Shown here: in pieces, positions 17,095 through 26,794 of the stretch
Layout of the letters: each line of letters begins with the position of its first letter
Position numbering within the stretch: the stretch's first letter is position 1
Source: Pseudomonas syringae
GTDB lineage: Bacteria; Pseudomonadota; Gammaproteobacteria; Pseudomonadales; Pseudomonadaceae
Assembly: GCF_001698815.1 (NCBI RefSeq)
Contig: NZ_LGSI01000049.1
Location: forward strand, 62,001 to 126,000
Reading direction: 5' to 3'
DNA: 64,000 bases
Notes under the pieces: generated by a model
The model's input: the letters and a program-made list of their open reading frames with translations, nothing else
Database searches by the model: none
What the model was told of the DNA's origin: nothing
Position numbers and translations under genes: made by a program

Positions 17095-18993
17095 TTATGT
17101 GTTTTGATCTGAAAGATAGAACGTGTCGTAGTCCTCTTGTGCAGTACAGACATTATCAAAGTCCCTTGAGGAGGGGGAGGGCTCTGCAGGGGGTGTGAGG
17201 CGAACCTGATGGTTAGGCTTTGGGGCTGGGCGCTTACGCTTACGCGTAATGAAGTCGATCTCCGCTGCGCTGAGCTCTTTGCGAAGTTGCCATAAGGCTA
17301 GAAGTGCCACCCTTTCTGTTAACTGTTCACCGCGGTGCTTCAGTCGTTGTTGCACCAATAGGTGTTCATAGTGGGTCAAGTGTTCTTGGTACGCCGGCCA
17401 GGTGCCCACGCCACGAAACAACTCGTCTGGGCGCTCTGGCAGTGCTACGAAGACCTCCGCTAGATTAGAGGCGTCATAGTAGATGATGGCCTGCTTACCG
17501 GGCCTTAATCGGTTTTGCATTTCAGCCAGCCCTGGGCCGGTCCAACTCAAGTTGAGAATACTCACTCTCCCTCCGTTGATTTTTCGTCTCTCAATGCGGC
17601 GCGTCAAATGATCCAAATCCTTTTGTGCGTATTTTTGTGGCGGAAACTGTTTAGCCATCTCCCGATCCCATATCGCGTTCGGTGACTGTTTGGTATTACT
17701 AGGGCAGTGGTTGTGGTAGTAACCCTCGAGCCAGGTCCGAAAGTAAGCTTGTACCTGTTCGATGGTAAAACAGGCTTTGGCGGCTGAGTCATAATCCCCT
17801 CGTGCGACCGGGTTTGAGAATGTTGTACCGGGTAGCGTGTGGGTGAACGAGCTGTTGAGTGTTTCGAAGAATCGCTCTATATGCGGTTTGGCATCAGGGG
17901 TGTTGGGAGGGACGTAGCGCAGTTGAATACCCAGAACTTCTGCCGCGACTCGCACAGTTTCGTTCGCCACTTCAGTTCCATTATCCACTATCAGTTCTTG
18001 CATTTTACCCCGCTGCAGCTCTTCGCCTTCCACCGCAGTTAAGGCCATTTTGAATACGCGAAGGGTCTTTTCTGCACATGGCGGGGTCAGGGAGAGATCA
18101 TAGGCAATGATTTTACCGGACTTAACCTCGATGGCCGCCTGCAGGTGGCCGATACGTCCGATGGGTTCACCCGCAACATCTACGAGTTGTAAATCCAGTG
18201 GCGTTGAGTCCAGCTCGACCTGCTCCAGTAGGCGGCTTGGTTCTGCCCATTTGATGCCAAACTTGTTGTTTTTTTGAGCTCGGCGTGCTCCTAACCGACG
18301 GGTATCCTGCAGTAGACGACAACGTTGATGAACGCGTCGATAGACGGTACTCAACGACGGCGTGGCTATACAACTGGCATTGTTTTCAAGGCGTAAAATA
18401 TTATCGTGGATGATCTGCCCACAGATAAGTTTGTAGACATGCGCGACGGTGGGTTTTTGATCCGAGAGATATGCTTCGTCGATGTATCTGCGAATGATCT
18501 GCGAAGTGTCTTCAGCTGTTATTTTGCCTCTCGGCCGTTGGCTTTTCAGCTTGAGTAGAGAAAATGGCGAACCGCCATGCTGGCGGCAGCGGCGGCTCCA
18601 CGCCCAGACGCTGGAATAACTAGGGGGCTTGGCATCCCCATACTGCACGGCCAGCTTTTTCAGCTCCGAGGCGCACGCCTCACGGGGTAACCGGTCGGAA
18701 AAGGCTTTCCGCAATCCTTCAACATAGAAGTATTTGCGCCGCGCGCGTATCACGCGCGGCGCGTTCGAGTCGAGAAAGTATATAGCGTTGGATTGTTGCA
18801 GGGGCGCTGATTGGTACAAGATAATCTCTTTGCAGAACAGCAGCCTTTCGAAGTCTGCGAGCGCGAGGTACTGCGCCCGTTTGCCATCCACATCGCGCAG
18901 CGATACCAGTTCGGGCGTGAGGTTGATTATTTCGTACACTCGGCCGTCCATCATGTATTGAGAGCCGACGGACGGCGGCAGCGGTGTGTCCAT
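17095..18993 (-). CDS. tnsB: TnsB-like DDE transposase (Mu/TniA superfamily)
   Basis: Catalytic transposase that cuts and joins the 3' ends. The 632-residue protein has an N-terminal helix-turn-helix region, an integrase core and a Mu-transposase C-terminal barrel. Catalytic residues are visible: Asp near 262 in VELDSTPL, Asp near 336 in IVDNGTE and Glu near 371 in HIERFFETLN, giving the D-D(35)E spacing of active enzymes. GGAA lies upstream of the ATG. It follows a shorter, incomplete TnsB-like gene. Confidence 0.93.
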   Translation of the reverse strand: MDTPLPPSVGSQYMMDGRVYEIINLTPELVSLRDVDGKRAQYLALADFERLLFCKEIILYQSAPLQQSNAIYFLDSNAPRVIRARRKYFYVEGLRKAFSDRLPREACASELKKLAVQYGDAKPPSYSSVWAWSRRCRQHGGSPFSLLKLKSQRPRGKITAEDTSQIIRRYIDEAYLSDQKPTVAHVYKLICGQIIHDNILRLENNASCIATPSLSTVYRRVHQRCRLLQDTRRLGARRAQKNNKFGIKWAEPSRLLEQVELDSTPLDLQLVDVAGEPIGRIGHLQAAIEVKSGKIIAYDLSLTPPCAEKTLRVFKMALTAVEGEELQRGKMQELIVDNGTEVANETVRVAAEVLGIQLRYVPPNTPDAKPHIERFFETLNSSFTHTLPGTTFSNPVARGDYDSAAKACFTIEQVQAYFRTWLEGYYHNHCPSNTKQSPNAIWDREMAKQFPPQKYAQKDLDHLTRRIERRKINGGRVSILNLSWTGPGLAEMQNRLRPGKQAIIYYDASNLAEVFVALPERPDELFRGVGTWPAYQEHLTHYEHLLVQQRLKHRGEQLTERVALLALWQLRKELSAAEIDFITRKRKRPAPKPNHQVRLTPPAEPSPSSRDFDNVCTAQEDYDTFYLSDQNT

Positions 18994-19114
18994 GATTATC
19001 TATTCCGTTAAGCAAGGGTGAAGCACACGGCCAGACAGTGGTTACCGCCCATGTGCTATGGGGTGTGGTGACTCAGCGCCGACCGTCCAATCAATTGGTC
19101 GGTCGGCGGTGCGC

Positions 19115-19858
19115 TCAGTGACCATCGTTGCGACGGTTCCAACCGAATGCACGCTGTTGACTGGTAATTAGCCATCGAGCAATAGCCTCGCAGGACAGGG
19201 GCGTCAGTCGCACCTCCGCGAAGAGTACGCCGCCACTCAACGTGTCGACTATCGTGTGCAGATAACCCCTGCGTACCAGCGCGCCCGCGCCAGTGTTTAA
19301 CTTCACGTCGATGTCGGCACAGGCATAGCGGTAATGCCTCCGGCACGTTTTGCGGGTTAGGTTAAGACGGCTTTGTCCACGATGATGTTGCGGCGCTGCG
19401 CCGCCCAGCGTTTTTTTCTTTTCAGGCTGATCCCCCTCTGCTAGCCGACGGGCATTTCGTAACACCCTAGTCGGGGGGCTCGCGCCCAGCGCCGGCAATC
19501 TGACTGTGGATCGAACGGCATCGGCGCGCGCGGGTTCTTGGCAGATCATCAGGTACAGCTTGGACAAGGAGGCGTGCGGTCGTGAGTGCCATACGTTTTC
19601 GATGAGCTGGTCGAGGACGAGGCTTCCGATTTGCGCGGCGTGATGATGTTGCGCTGCGTCTTGAGGCGGAGGCACCATCGGTTGGGACTGGGCGAGCACA
19701 ACCAGCTCGGGTGGAAGTAACGTGCTCTGATAAGCGCGCTTTGCACGGCCCATGACCCTCTTGCGGGCTAATACTGCTGGCGAAGGCTTCACGGTTCCCA
19801 GGCCAGGTTGTTTTCCGTTACGCAGGGTGCGGCGAGTGCGGCATTGACGGACGTTCAT
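19115..19858 (-). CDS. Short TnsB-like protein lacking the catalytic core
   Basis: 247 aa, starting 2 bases after the tnsA stop with GAGG upstream, so probably translated with it. It aligns by eye with the middle of the neighbouring TnsB: LDQLIENVWHSRPHASLSKLY with IRRYIDEAYLSDQKPTVAHVY, then a segment ending in GGVLFAEVRLTPLSCEAIARW with GKIIAYDLSLTPPCAEKTLRV. It keeps a possible first Asp (ADID) but ends before the second Asp and Glu, so it cannot be a DDE enzyme alone. It may be a DNA-binding accessory, or a decaying second tnsB. Confidence 0.7.
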   Translation of the reverse strand: MNVRQCRTRRTLRNGKQPGLGTVKPSPAVLARKRVMGRAKRAYQSTLLPPELVVLAQSQPMVPPPQDAAQHHHAAQIGSLVLDQLIENVWHSRPHASLSKLYLMICQEPARADAVRSTVRLPALGASPPTRVLRNARRLAEGDQPEKKKTLGGAAPQHHRGQSRLNLTRKTCRRHYRYACADIDVKLNTGAGALVRRGYLHTIVDTLSGGVLFAEVRLTPLSCEAIARWLITSQQRAFGWNRRNDGH

Positions 19859-19860
19859 GG

Positions 19861-20514
19861 TTACATCCTCTTGGTCAGTTTGCTGTCCAGCGTCAGCGGA
19901 CGATCCAGATCGGCGAGCAACTCTCCGCTGAAGATAGCTTTGGCGAGAGCCCGCAGGGAGGGCGGCGTTGGGTGCAAGCAAACTTCACGTAAACTTAAGG
20001 TCGTATCTTGCTGCGAAAGAAAAGCCGAGCAATAGTCGGCTTCCCATTGGGTGATCCGGTGGATAAGGGTGTACAGCATCTTTAAGTTACTCAGCCGTAC
20101 CGCCCGCTGAATACTGCCAGCGTCGGCTAACTTGAACCGGATTGACTCCCGGTCGCAATGGTCAATAAACTCCCTGAGGGTGATGCGGTATTTAGCTGGT
20201 GCTCTCGTAAAGTCCGGTTTCACCTCGGTAAAGTGATTGGCCGCCAGTTCATGGATTACATAGAAGTCAGGCGTGTATTGAAACCTTGCAGTGTTCCATG
20301 TCCAGCGAAAAGTATGCGGTTGCGCATGATAGCTTTTGACATCGACGTCCCACTCCAGCCAAATACAGTAACTGGCTTCCAGGACACTTTCGCAAATGAC
20401 TTGACCCTGGTTCTTGACTGAAGGGAAGTAGATGGTGTTTCGACCATGACGGCCCCGATGAATGTCGCGGGCAGGAATCGCCCCTTGCTCGAGCCACTTC
20501 AGTTCATCCCACAT
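19861..20514 (-). CDS. tnsA: TnsA-like endonuclease
   Basis: Partner nuclease that cuts the 5' strands at the transposon ends and so gives cut-and-paste movement. The 217-residue protein carries the restriction-like core: Glu in ESVLEASYCIWLEW, Asp in QYTPDFYV, and the EVK of HFTEVKPDF, followed by a helical C-terminal part. ATG 20514 is preceded by GGGAGGAA; a frame starting at 20550 lacks such a site. First gene of the tns operon. Confidence 0.9.
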   Translation of the reverse strand: MWDELKWLEQGAIPARDIHRGRHGRNTIYFPSVKNQGQVICESVLEASYCIWLEWDVDVKSYHAQPHTFRWTWNTARFQYTPDFYVIHELAANHFTEVKPDFTRAPAKYRITLREFIDHCDRESIRFKLADAGSIQRAVRLSNLKMLYTLIHRITQWEADYCSAFLSQQDTTLSLREVCLHPTPPSLRALAKAIFSGELLADLDRPLTLDSKLTKRM

Positions 20515-20839
20515 GGCGATTCCTCCCCAGCGTTGGCCTGATCTGGGCAAGCCCAGAGCGAGAACATGAGCGGTACCGTTGCTGGTAGCTTGGTTGGAGT
20601 GCTGACCACGACGGGAGCTTCAGTGTCCGAGTCATCAGGTTACGCCGACGGTATGTAATTTTTTAGCCGCTACCCATGCACCTGATGTGCGCCCCAAGAT
20701 CCGCTGAAGTGCTGATAGATCCAAGGCCCGACAAAACAGTGAGCGTTCCACGGTGAGGACACTCGTGCTATAGAAAGATAGGAGTACGTACCAATTGTTG
20801 AACTGAACGTTCGCATCGGGAACTTGGCTTGGGCGTAGC
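20515..20839. other. Divergent gap upstream of tnsA
   Basis: About 325 non-coding bases that should contain the tns operon promoter and that of the divergent unknown gene. No clear motif was assigned. Confidence 0.4.
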
Positions 20840-21823
20840 ATGACTAAAAGGAATGGTCAGAGGGCCAGTGCGATGATTGCGCTGATGAGACGGGCGAGTG
20901 GGAAGGTGGGCGAAGGGCGAAGCATGTCCCGCGCGGTGGCAATTAAGTGTCAACACTTACAAAACATGGTGATGGCACACGCGTGGGCCGAGCTGGCCAA
21001 CATAGAACCGGGCGGCTATGCGCTGGCTCGGGCCTATGAGCGGCGAACCCGGGCCGCGTGTGGCAGCCAAAATGCTGAGCGTTGGGCCGCCGAGTTGGCC
21101 GGCCAGCGGGCCTCACCGGGCCATGCGGCGATGCTGGCGACCTTCTCTGTAGATCTGAAAGCGCTGCGAGAATTGCTGTTATGGGAGGTGCTGAAAAGCC
21201 CATCCCAAACGCGGGCCAATTGGTTAAAGCAGGTGGGCAGCCGTGACCCGTGCTGTGCCAAAAGCATTGCGCTTACGTTAGCGCACCCCGTCCAGTTGTT
21301 ACCCACGCTACCCGAGCCAGACCATCTGACGAGTCTGCTGATCCTGCTCAAAGAAATACCCTCATGTTCCTGGCTGGACAGCGTTAGTTACCGTCGAGGG
21401 GTTATCAACAGCTTGGCCAAACTTAGCCTGGAACCTGGTTGGTACGCCGCGCGGTATGTGCTGCAGTCTTTACTCCAAGATCAACTGCCGACTGACGACC
21501 CGCGTTATTGCGGCTTAGTTCATGATCCGACCAACGCCGACGAGTTAGATAAGCTTATTGCGCAATACCGAACGCTTCAGGAGTTGGGTTCTGGTCCCCC
21601 GTTATTTCTGACTGTCAGCAAGTCCGAGTGGGCACTCTTCTGCGCGATTGTTGAACGCGCCACTCCGCTGCACCGCCGTGCTTTGGCGAATGCGCTCCTT
21701 CAGCATCACCAAACTCCCCGACCGCTCCTCGGTCACCCACTGTTGTTTGAGTTATATACGCAAATGAATGCGCTGGATCGAAGGGCTGCCTCGGCGCTGG
21801 AACAATTGGAGCGGATCATTTAG
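20840..21823 (+). CDS. Hypothetical protein of the Tn7-like module
   Basis: 327 aa, mostly helical, not recognised. Contains two Trp-rich helices (HAWAELANIEPGGYALARAY and WAAELAG) and no transmembrane or signal segment. It is divergent from tnsA and its end overlaps the convergent KfrA-like gene by 8 bases. The start could be internal (ATG 20873). Continuous frame over nearly 1 kb with codon use like its neighbours supports a real gene. Confidence 0.6.
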   Translation: MTKRNGQRASAMIALMRRASGKVGEGRSMSRAVAIKCQHLQNMVMAHAWAELANIEPGGYALARAYERRTRAACGSQNAERWAAELAGQRASPGHAAMLATFSVDLKALRELLLWEVLKSPSQTRANWLKQVGSRDPCCAKSIALTLAHPVQLLPTLPEPDHLTSLLILLKEIPSCSWLDSVSYRRGVINSLAKLSLEPGWYAARYVLQSLLQDQLPTDDPRYCGLVHDPTNADELDKLIAQYRTLQELGSGPPLFLTVSKSEWALFCAIVERATPLHRRALANALLQHHQTPRPLLGHPLLFELYTQMNALDRRAASALEQLERII

Positions 21824-22745
21824 TCGCCTCAGTGCATTGGACCGCCGCCTGTTTGAGGCTTTCACACTCGGCTGTTTTCTCGTCCAGGGCTATCTGCAAT
21901 CCCGTTACCCGGGAACTGTGCGCTTGGGCTTGCCCTGACAGCTGAGCATGCTCCCTACTCAGCCGTTCGAAGCGTTGCTGCAGATCGCGCAATGCTTTGG
22001 CGTTTTGCTGATGGGTGTGGCGGCGTTGATTGAGGTCTTCGACGAGTCGGGCGTTGTCCCGGTTTAAATCGATCAACTGCTGTTGGGCGCCTGCCAAGGT
22101 CAGCGCGGTCGACCGCACTTGGCGGGCCAGCTGTTGCACTTGATGTTCATGCTGGTGCACCAGTTCGGCGCGCTGCGCCTCACTCGCCTGACGAAAATGC
22201 TCAAGGTTGTCCTGGTTGTGTTTGGCCTGCGTGACCAGCAGGTCAATGGCCAGCTGTTTTTCCTCCAGCCGCGTACTGAATTCCTGCAGGTTCGCCCGGG
22301 CGGACGTAAGGGACGCGTTCAGCGCGGCAGTGTGGTTTGCGTCGAGGGCGCGCTGATCGCGTTCTTCTGCTAGCGCGCGTTCCAATCCGACGCCGGCTTG
22401 GCGCGCTTGCGACAGGGCCACCTCGGCCTTATCGAGTTGCGCTTGCAGCGCTGCAGCAGACGCTTCCCAAGAGGCCTTAGCGTCATCGACGATGGCCTGA
22501 GCCTCCGTGGCCAACTGCTCGCCCCATTGCGCGGCGAGCGCCAGCACGGCCTGGCTGACTCGTTCATTCCAAGGCGTCCCTGACATCCGCGGCTCCAGTT
22601 CCTTGAGATAGCGAGAAATGGTGGTCTTGGACCCCGTGTTGCCGAGTTTCACCCGCACTGCATCGATGCTCGGATGCTTGCCTTCCGCGAGCAGGGCCGC
22701 GCGCGCTTTTTGCACCACGACCTTATTGATGGCACCCCGAGCCAT
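21816..22745 (-). CDS. KfrA/TnpT-like DNA-binding coiled-coil protein
   Basis: 309 aa. The N-terminal 55 residues (KVVVQKARAALLAEGKHPSIDAVRVKLG, then GSKTTISRYLKEL) match the KfrA N-terminal DNA-binding domain. The rest is a long Gln/Ala/Leu-rich coiled coil. Relatives are plasmid KfrA repressors, and a similar architecture occurs in TnpT, the cointegrate-resolution partner of Tn4651-type elements. No TnpS-like recombinase is visible next to it. Role here unknown: autoregulator, partition or resolution accessory. Confidence 0.8.
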   Translation of the reverse strand: MARGAINKVVVQKARAALLAEGKHPSIDAVRVKLGNTGSKTTISRYLKELEPRMSGTPWNERVSQAVLALAAQWGEQLATEAQAIVDDAKASWEASAAALQAQLDKAEVALSQARQAGVGLERALAEERDQRALDANHTAALNASLTSARANLQEFSTRLEEKQLAIDLLVTQAKHNQDNLEHFRQASEAQRAELVHQHEHQVQQLARQVRSTALTLAGAQQQLIDLNRDNARLVEDLNQRRHTHQQNAKALRDLQQRFERLSREHAQLSGQAQAHSSRVTGLQIALDEKTAECESLKQAAVQCTEATK

Positions 22746-23451
22746 CGCGTCCTCCGACGATATCGTACCAGGCTACGTTTCATGTAATTACAGGCTATCA
22801 ATGAGCCATTTGCCGGCTTGCTCGTCGCCATTCGTCAGGTGGGATAAGTCGGCGTTATCCCGTGTCAGCGACCGTTGGTCGCTTTGGTACTAATTCCGTA
22901 GCAGTTATGGCCTCTTCGGTTGCTGACCTCAGGACGCGCCGAGGGCCGGTGAGGCCATCCGAGGTACACCGCGAAAGGAGTGCCCGGTCGTTTCTCGGCA
23001 CCTGTCAGGGTTGGTAATGCGGGGCGTGTGGTTAGGCTGGGGTTAACCGCGCACTGGCAGACCGGGTTATAGGTCCAATGGGGAGGAATAAAAAGCCGAT
23101 GAGCGCTAGGCAATGACCTAGCTCTTGATGCGTGTGGACGCTCAATCTCATGAGAGGATTGCGGGGTTGGGCCATGCGTATTTTGGTGGGCTGCACCCGT
23201 GAATCATGTTCAGGTTCGGCACGTGCACGTCAATGACCTTGCCTCAGCCCCTCATCCAATTACTCCTGCAAGCCCGGCACTGTAAAAGGAAGAGCGCCTT
23301 AGGCAGCAGCCTATTCAGCAATTAGACCGAGTAGGCGGAGCTGAACAACCGGCTCGGGCGACGGTGTATGTCCGACCGCGGACAACTGCGGGTGCCAGTA
23401 AGGCTGGAACTTCGTCTGCCAAATGTTCGCGGTGTACGCCCGTTCAACCCG
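22746..23451. other. Gene-poor gap after the KfrA-like gene
   Basis: About 700 bases without a convincing gene; short frames present look like chance. It may contain the far end of the transposition module, but no terminal repeat matching 13.74-14.0 kb was found. Confidence 0.4.
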
Positions 23452-23715
23452 CTACTGTTCGTCGTCTGTATCTATGTAGTCAGGTGAAGTGAGGCAATGA
23501 GCGAGCAATTTATGATGGGGGTAGCGGTTTTCGAATCGTGGCAGAAGGGCATCAAATATTGCAGTTCCTGCGGGAGTCCCAGCAACCCGACGTACAATGT
23601 AATCAGCTATGGCGAGCCGTACTTCCACCTCTTCGGGCGACAGGAGCGCGTCTGGTTCAGGGTCACCGTTGTGGACTAAGTCTGGGCTAGTTTGGAGGTC
23701 AGGAATACTGCTCAT
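23452..23715 (-). CDS. Small hypothetical acidic protein
   Basis: 87 aa from ATG 23715, rich in Asp and Glu (SPEEVEVRLAIADYIVRRVAG). A helical core is predicted and there is no known domain. The ribosome-binding site is weak. Composition looks protein-like, but the gene is isolated, so confidence is moderate. Confidence 0.45.
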   Translation of the reverse strand: MSSIPDLQTSPDLVHNGDPEPDALLSPEEVEVRLAIADYIVRRVAGTPAGTAIFDALLPRFENRYPHHKLLAHCLTSPDYIDTDDEQ

Positions 23716-24187
23716 GGCAAGGTTTCCACTTTGATCGCGCAATTGTTGACACCAAGCGTAGCTACCAGGGCGCGAAATGGGAACGCATTCCCACCCATTT
23801 CGAAGACAGTCGTCGACATGCTAAAGGTTAAAATGGTTACGGTACCGGGCATGGACGAGATGGACAGCATCGCGGTTTGCAGCCAAGACATGCCCGGCTA
23901 GCCGTTGCTTCTGCGGTGGCCTTCATTGATTTCGTTTCAGAAACCTACCGGTATCGAGAAAGCCTTAACGGAGATGACAGCTAAAGCGCAAACTGCTTGA
24001 GTCTATGTGCGCTCCCCACGATTAATAAACCAGCCGTTCCCGTTTGGCCGAAGGCTGCGGTCGTGAACAGCGGCTTTCGGCCAGAAGCGGATACTCGGAC
24101 CAATATCAACCGAATGCGTCGTTCGTCGCAAAGGCACAAAGCTCCCCAGGCGCCATCGATCGGACGCCTAAGGCAGATTACTAATCA
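23716..24187. other. Non-coding spacer
   Basis: About 470 bases without a supported gene. It contains a stretch near 24060-24095 of a type often seen between mobile genes in Pseudomonas (recollection, not tested). Confidence 0.35.
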
Positions 24188-24706
24188 TTATCTGGCTTCA
24201 AATGAACGAATCTTCGCCAACGCGCGGCTGATTGGAGGATTTTCCATACCTGCCGGAACAAGGATATCGTCGTCAGGCTGGATCGCCGAAATCTCCTGGT
24301 CGTTTTCATCGATCTCCCAGGCATGCATGACAACGACGCCAGAAGTTATTAGATGCCTAACGAGCTTCCCTTTGGAGTTCACCGTAGCAACATGACACCT
24401 CTTATGTACTTCGTAATCTTTCAAAAATCTGTCAATATTTTCAGAAGAACTCGGCGTCATGGTATGTAGCCTAGAAAGTGCCGTTTGGACTTTCGAGGAT
24501 CCATCATCAGATCGATCAAGATTACTTGTAACAGCTACTCGATAATGCGCAGCATTCTGCCTGTTAATGCCTCGTATCAATGCGATACGCAACGCATTAT
24601 TGGGATCTTTTTCTCCGATAGTTTTTGCGATGTTCTCGAATATCTTATCTGATGGTGGCAGCTTATCAAGGTCTAGTGGTGGACTGACGACCATTGAGCG
24701 AAGCAT
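24188..24706 (-). CDS. Hypothetical protein
   Basis: 172 aa, not recognised. The N-terminal half is helical (SDKIFENIAKTIGEKDPNNALRIALIRGINRQN) and the second half mixed (HVATVNSKGKLVRHLITSGVVVMHAWEID). No signal peptide, membrane segment or catalytic motif. Lower GC than the core genes. Divergent from the next gene with 86 bases between. Confidence 0.55.
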   Translation of the reverse strand: MLRSMVVSPPLDLDKLPPSDKIFENIAKTIGEKDPNNALRIALIRGINRQNAAHYRVAVTSNLDRSDDGSSKVQTALSRLHTMTPSSSENIDRFLKDYEVHKRCHVATVNSKGKLVRHLITSGVVVMHAWEIDENDQEISAIQPDDDILVPAGMENPPISRALAKIRSFEAR

Positions 24707-24792
24707 CACTTGCTACAAAGCGCCCATGTATAACCCCTTCACTCGAACCTTCAGCATGAAGTTCTGGAAATTGCAATTCTCGATTATCGCCG

Positions 24793-25374
24793 ATGAAAGG
24801 TATTTCTACTCTGTCAGAAATTGAATCTGAGGATGGCTATACACACACAACCGAAGAGCTCAAGCGTGCCTGGTTGGACAATAGCGATGTTACTATTGAG
24901 CTACTTTCAGTGGAAGGTTTAGAAGGATTTGAGAGTGACATTGAAAGCATGATCGCCAACTTCGCAAAAATGCGTCTTCATATTCGTCATTTGTCATCGT
25001 GGAACAGGAGCGGCTTTCGTCCTTACATTTGGTGTCCATGTGGACATGAAGTGAAAAAATCAGTTGAAAATCTCGACCCAGGGAACAAGTACATTTCGGA
25101 TATCTTTGCCATTGAGCAACATCTCCATTGCTCAAAATGCAACGAGAAAGGTAAAGCAAAGCTTGTCCCTATCATCCGCATGCAGGATGGCTACTACTCA
25201 CCAACTCAGATTGGCTACTACACAGAGGGCAAGAAGCAGCACGTGACAGCAAGCGACGCCTTGAGTAATGACCTGTCAGACATCTATGAAGCCATCGTTG
25301 GCGATGGATGCAGCGAGGTCTATTTGTCTGAGGGCTTGCATATTGGCCCTCGTGGTCACTTGAGGGAGGATTAG
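24793..25374 (+). CDS. Hypothetical zinc-ribbon protein
   Basis: 193 aa, AT-richer than surroundings. Two Cys pairs, CPCGHE and CSKCNE, about 35 residues apart suggest a zinc ribbon in the middle of the protein. No membrane segment. Orphan cargo gene of unknown role. Confidence 0.6.
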   Translation: MKGISTLSEIESEDGYTHTTEELKRAWLDNSDVTIELLSVEGLEGFESDIESMIANFAKMRLHIRHLSSWNRSGFRPYIWCPCGHEVKKSVENLDPGNKYISDIFAIEQHLHCSKCNEKGKAKLVPIIRMQDGYYSPTQIGYYTEGKKQHVTASDALSNDLSDIYEAIVGDGCSEVYLSEGLHIGPRGHLRED

Positions 25375-25591
25375 GCTAACCATTCATGTATGGACTATCC
25401 GGACTGTAGTGAGCGCTCAGCTGTGAGCCTGTGAGCAATCAGACGAACGCTTGGCCACTGGCCGCAACGGGTCGGTTGGAGCCCCTCACGGTAGACAGAA
25501 AACGGCCCATCGCAGTCAGCATCACGCTTCAACCGGCGAAGACATTGCGATCATAAATCATCCCCGCCAAGACCAAAGCGTGAGTAACATC

Positions 25592-25780
25592 ATGACCGAA
25601 GCCCAGCGCTTGACAGTGAAATGCCAAGATCCTGCGGATGGAAGCGGTGACGTCATAATTGACTTGCCGCCTGACCTACTTGCCAGTATAGGAATGAGAA
25701 TCGGCGAAGTACTCACCATTGAAGTGATAAACGGCGCGATAGTTCTGACGCCGAAGTCGAGCGTCTCAGCTACACCCTGA
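25592..25780 (+). CDS. AbrB/MazE-like swapped-hairpin DNA-binding protein
   Basis: 62 aa beginning MTEAQRLTVKCQDPADGSGD; the core IIDLPPDLLASIGMRIGEVLTIEVINGAIVLTP is the AbrB/MazE/SpoVT beta-hairpin fold of antitoxins and small regulators. No toxin gene is adjacent. An in-frame GTG 12 bases upstream is an alternative start. It is probably the first gene of a short cassette string. Confidence 0.7.
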   Translation: MTEAQRLTVKCQDPADGSGDVIIDLPPDLLASIGMRIGEVLTIEVINGAIVLTPKSSVSATP

Positions 25781-25998
25781 ATCGCGCCGGCGCGCTTGTC
25801 CTAATCTTCAAACGGACATATGTGAACGGCACATATGAACGGTCGCGATTGGACAGATTTCACGCTGCGACTCAGACTTCGAAGCAGTGGCTACGTTTTA
25901 CAAAGCTACGGTCAATTGCGGCCCGTCAGGACAGGTAGAAATTGGCGGTGGATTCAACGTTTGATCCGCTCGCTGGGACTGGCTAAAGCCCGCTCCTT

Positions 25999-26013
25999 AA
26001 CCAAACGTTAGGC
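25999..26013 (+). repeat. Right half of a possible attC site
   Basis: CTTAACCAAACGTTAGGC has the shape of the downstream arm of an attC ending in GTTRRRY. The matching left arm after the AbrB-like gene is not clear, so the site may be long or degenerate. Confidence 0.4.
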
Positions 26014-26035
26014 CTCAACCACAGGGGATCTCAAA

Positions 26036-26317
26036 GTGTCAGAAGCAATCGCCATGTCTTACACCGTGTCGCGCGGCGACGAGGTCGGGGCTGTTCTTGT
26101 CCCGCACCTGCACGAGGATGGAAAGTATGTCGCAAGCATGACCCGTTTTGAGAAGGACTACGTTCGCGTTGAGTCCATCCGAGAGCTTGGGATTCTGGCT
26201 CGACACGGATTTAGCGTTCGCATGAGCAGCCCCAACAGCATCAATCATCGGGCACCGAGCCTTATCTCGCCCAGCTCCCTGCAGATCACACTCCGAGAAC
26301 CGGTCGTTGAAGCCTAA
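26036..26317 (+). CDS. Cassette-borne hypothetical protein
   Basis: 93 aa from GTG 26036, not recognised. Its stop codon TAA lies inside the left core box of the attC at 26312-26371, as is usual for integron cassettes. Mixed alpha/beta prediction (EVGAVLVPHLHEDGKYVASMTRF). Confidence 0.6.
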   Translation: MSEAIAMSYTVSRGDEVGAVLVPHLHEDGKYVASMTRFEKDYVRVESIRELGILARHGFSVRMSSPNSINHRAPSLISPSSLQITLREPVVEA

Positions 26318-26371
26318 CAATTTATTCAAGCCGACGCCGCTTCGCGGCTCGGCTTAATTCAGGCGTTATAC
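26312..26371 (+). repeat. attC recombination site
   Basis: 60-base element starting GCCTAAC and ending GCGTTATAC. The inside folds on itself: AAGCCGACGCCGC opposite CGGCTCGGCTT around TTCG. This matches a classic attC (59-base element). Confidence 0.88.
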
Positions 26372-26386
26372 ACCTTCGGAAATAAT

Positions 26387-26794
26387 ATGCGGACAAAATT
26401 CTGGCGATTCGCCTACGAAGAGAATGAACTCACTTCCATACTCAGGTCAGACGAACTAGCTTTTCCCGACCTCAGTAAGTGGCCAAAAGCAAAAAACAAT
26501 TCTCCCGAAAAAATCTTTGAAGACATCAAGATCGGCGATTTCGTTCTACTCGCAAATTTTAATCGTACCTCAGAAACAGGCATAGCAAAAGCCATTGGCA
26601 AAGTCATAGTCAAAGGAGATGTAAGAATTAATATGCACTGGATAAAGTCTGTGCCAAGCCTTTCCTTGATCCCAAACATTCAAGGTGGTGTAGCTGTATG
26701 GAACACAGAAGGTGTATTTTGCTTTGATGATCAACCCGCAAAGCGATACAAGCTTGACGCACATGCTAAAAAGCTCTTTGCAAGCGGCACATAA
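26387..26794 (+). CDS. Cassette-borne hypothetical protein, possible PUA/EVE-like fold
   Basis: 135 aa starting MRTKFWRFAYEENE. The order of strands around IGDFVLLANF, IAKAIGKVI and SLSLIPNIQGGVAVWNTEGVFCF is reminiscent of small EVE/PUA-like proteins, but this is a weak fold guess. The start lies 16 bases after one attC and the stop meets the next, so it is a single-gene cassette. Confidence 0.6.
   Translation: MRTKFWRFAYEENELTSILRSDELAFPDLSKWPKAKNNSPEKIFEDIKIGDFVLLANFNRTSETGIAKAIGKVIVKGDVRINMHWIKSVPSLSLIPNIQGGVAVWNTEGVFCFDDQPAKRYKLDAHAKKLFASGT

Noticed and set aside
20790..20815. TTGAACTGAACGTTCGC as a second TnsB-site cluster matching 13.9 kb
   Set aside because: It is in the same orientation as the left-side blocks, not inverted, and only one copy is seen.
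23997..24395. 132-codon plus-strand frame
   Set aside because: Overlaps the more protein-like minus-strand gene at 24188-24706 and has low-quality composition.
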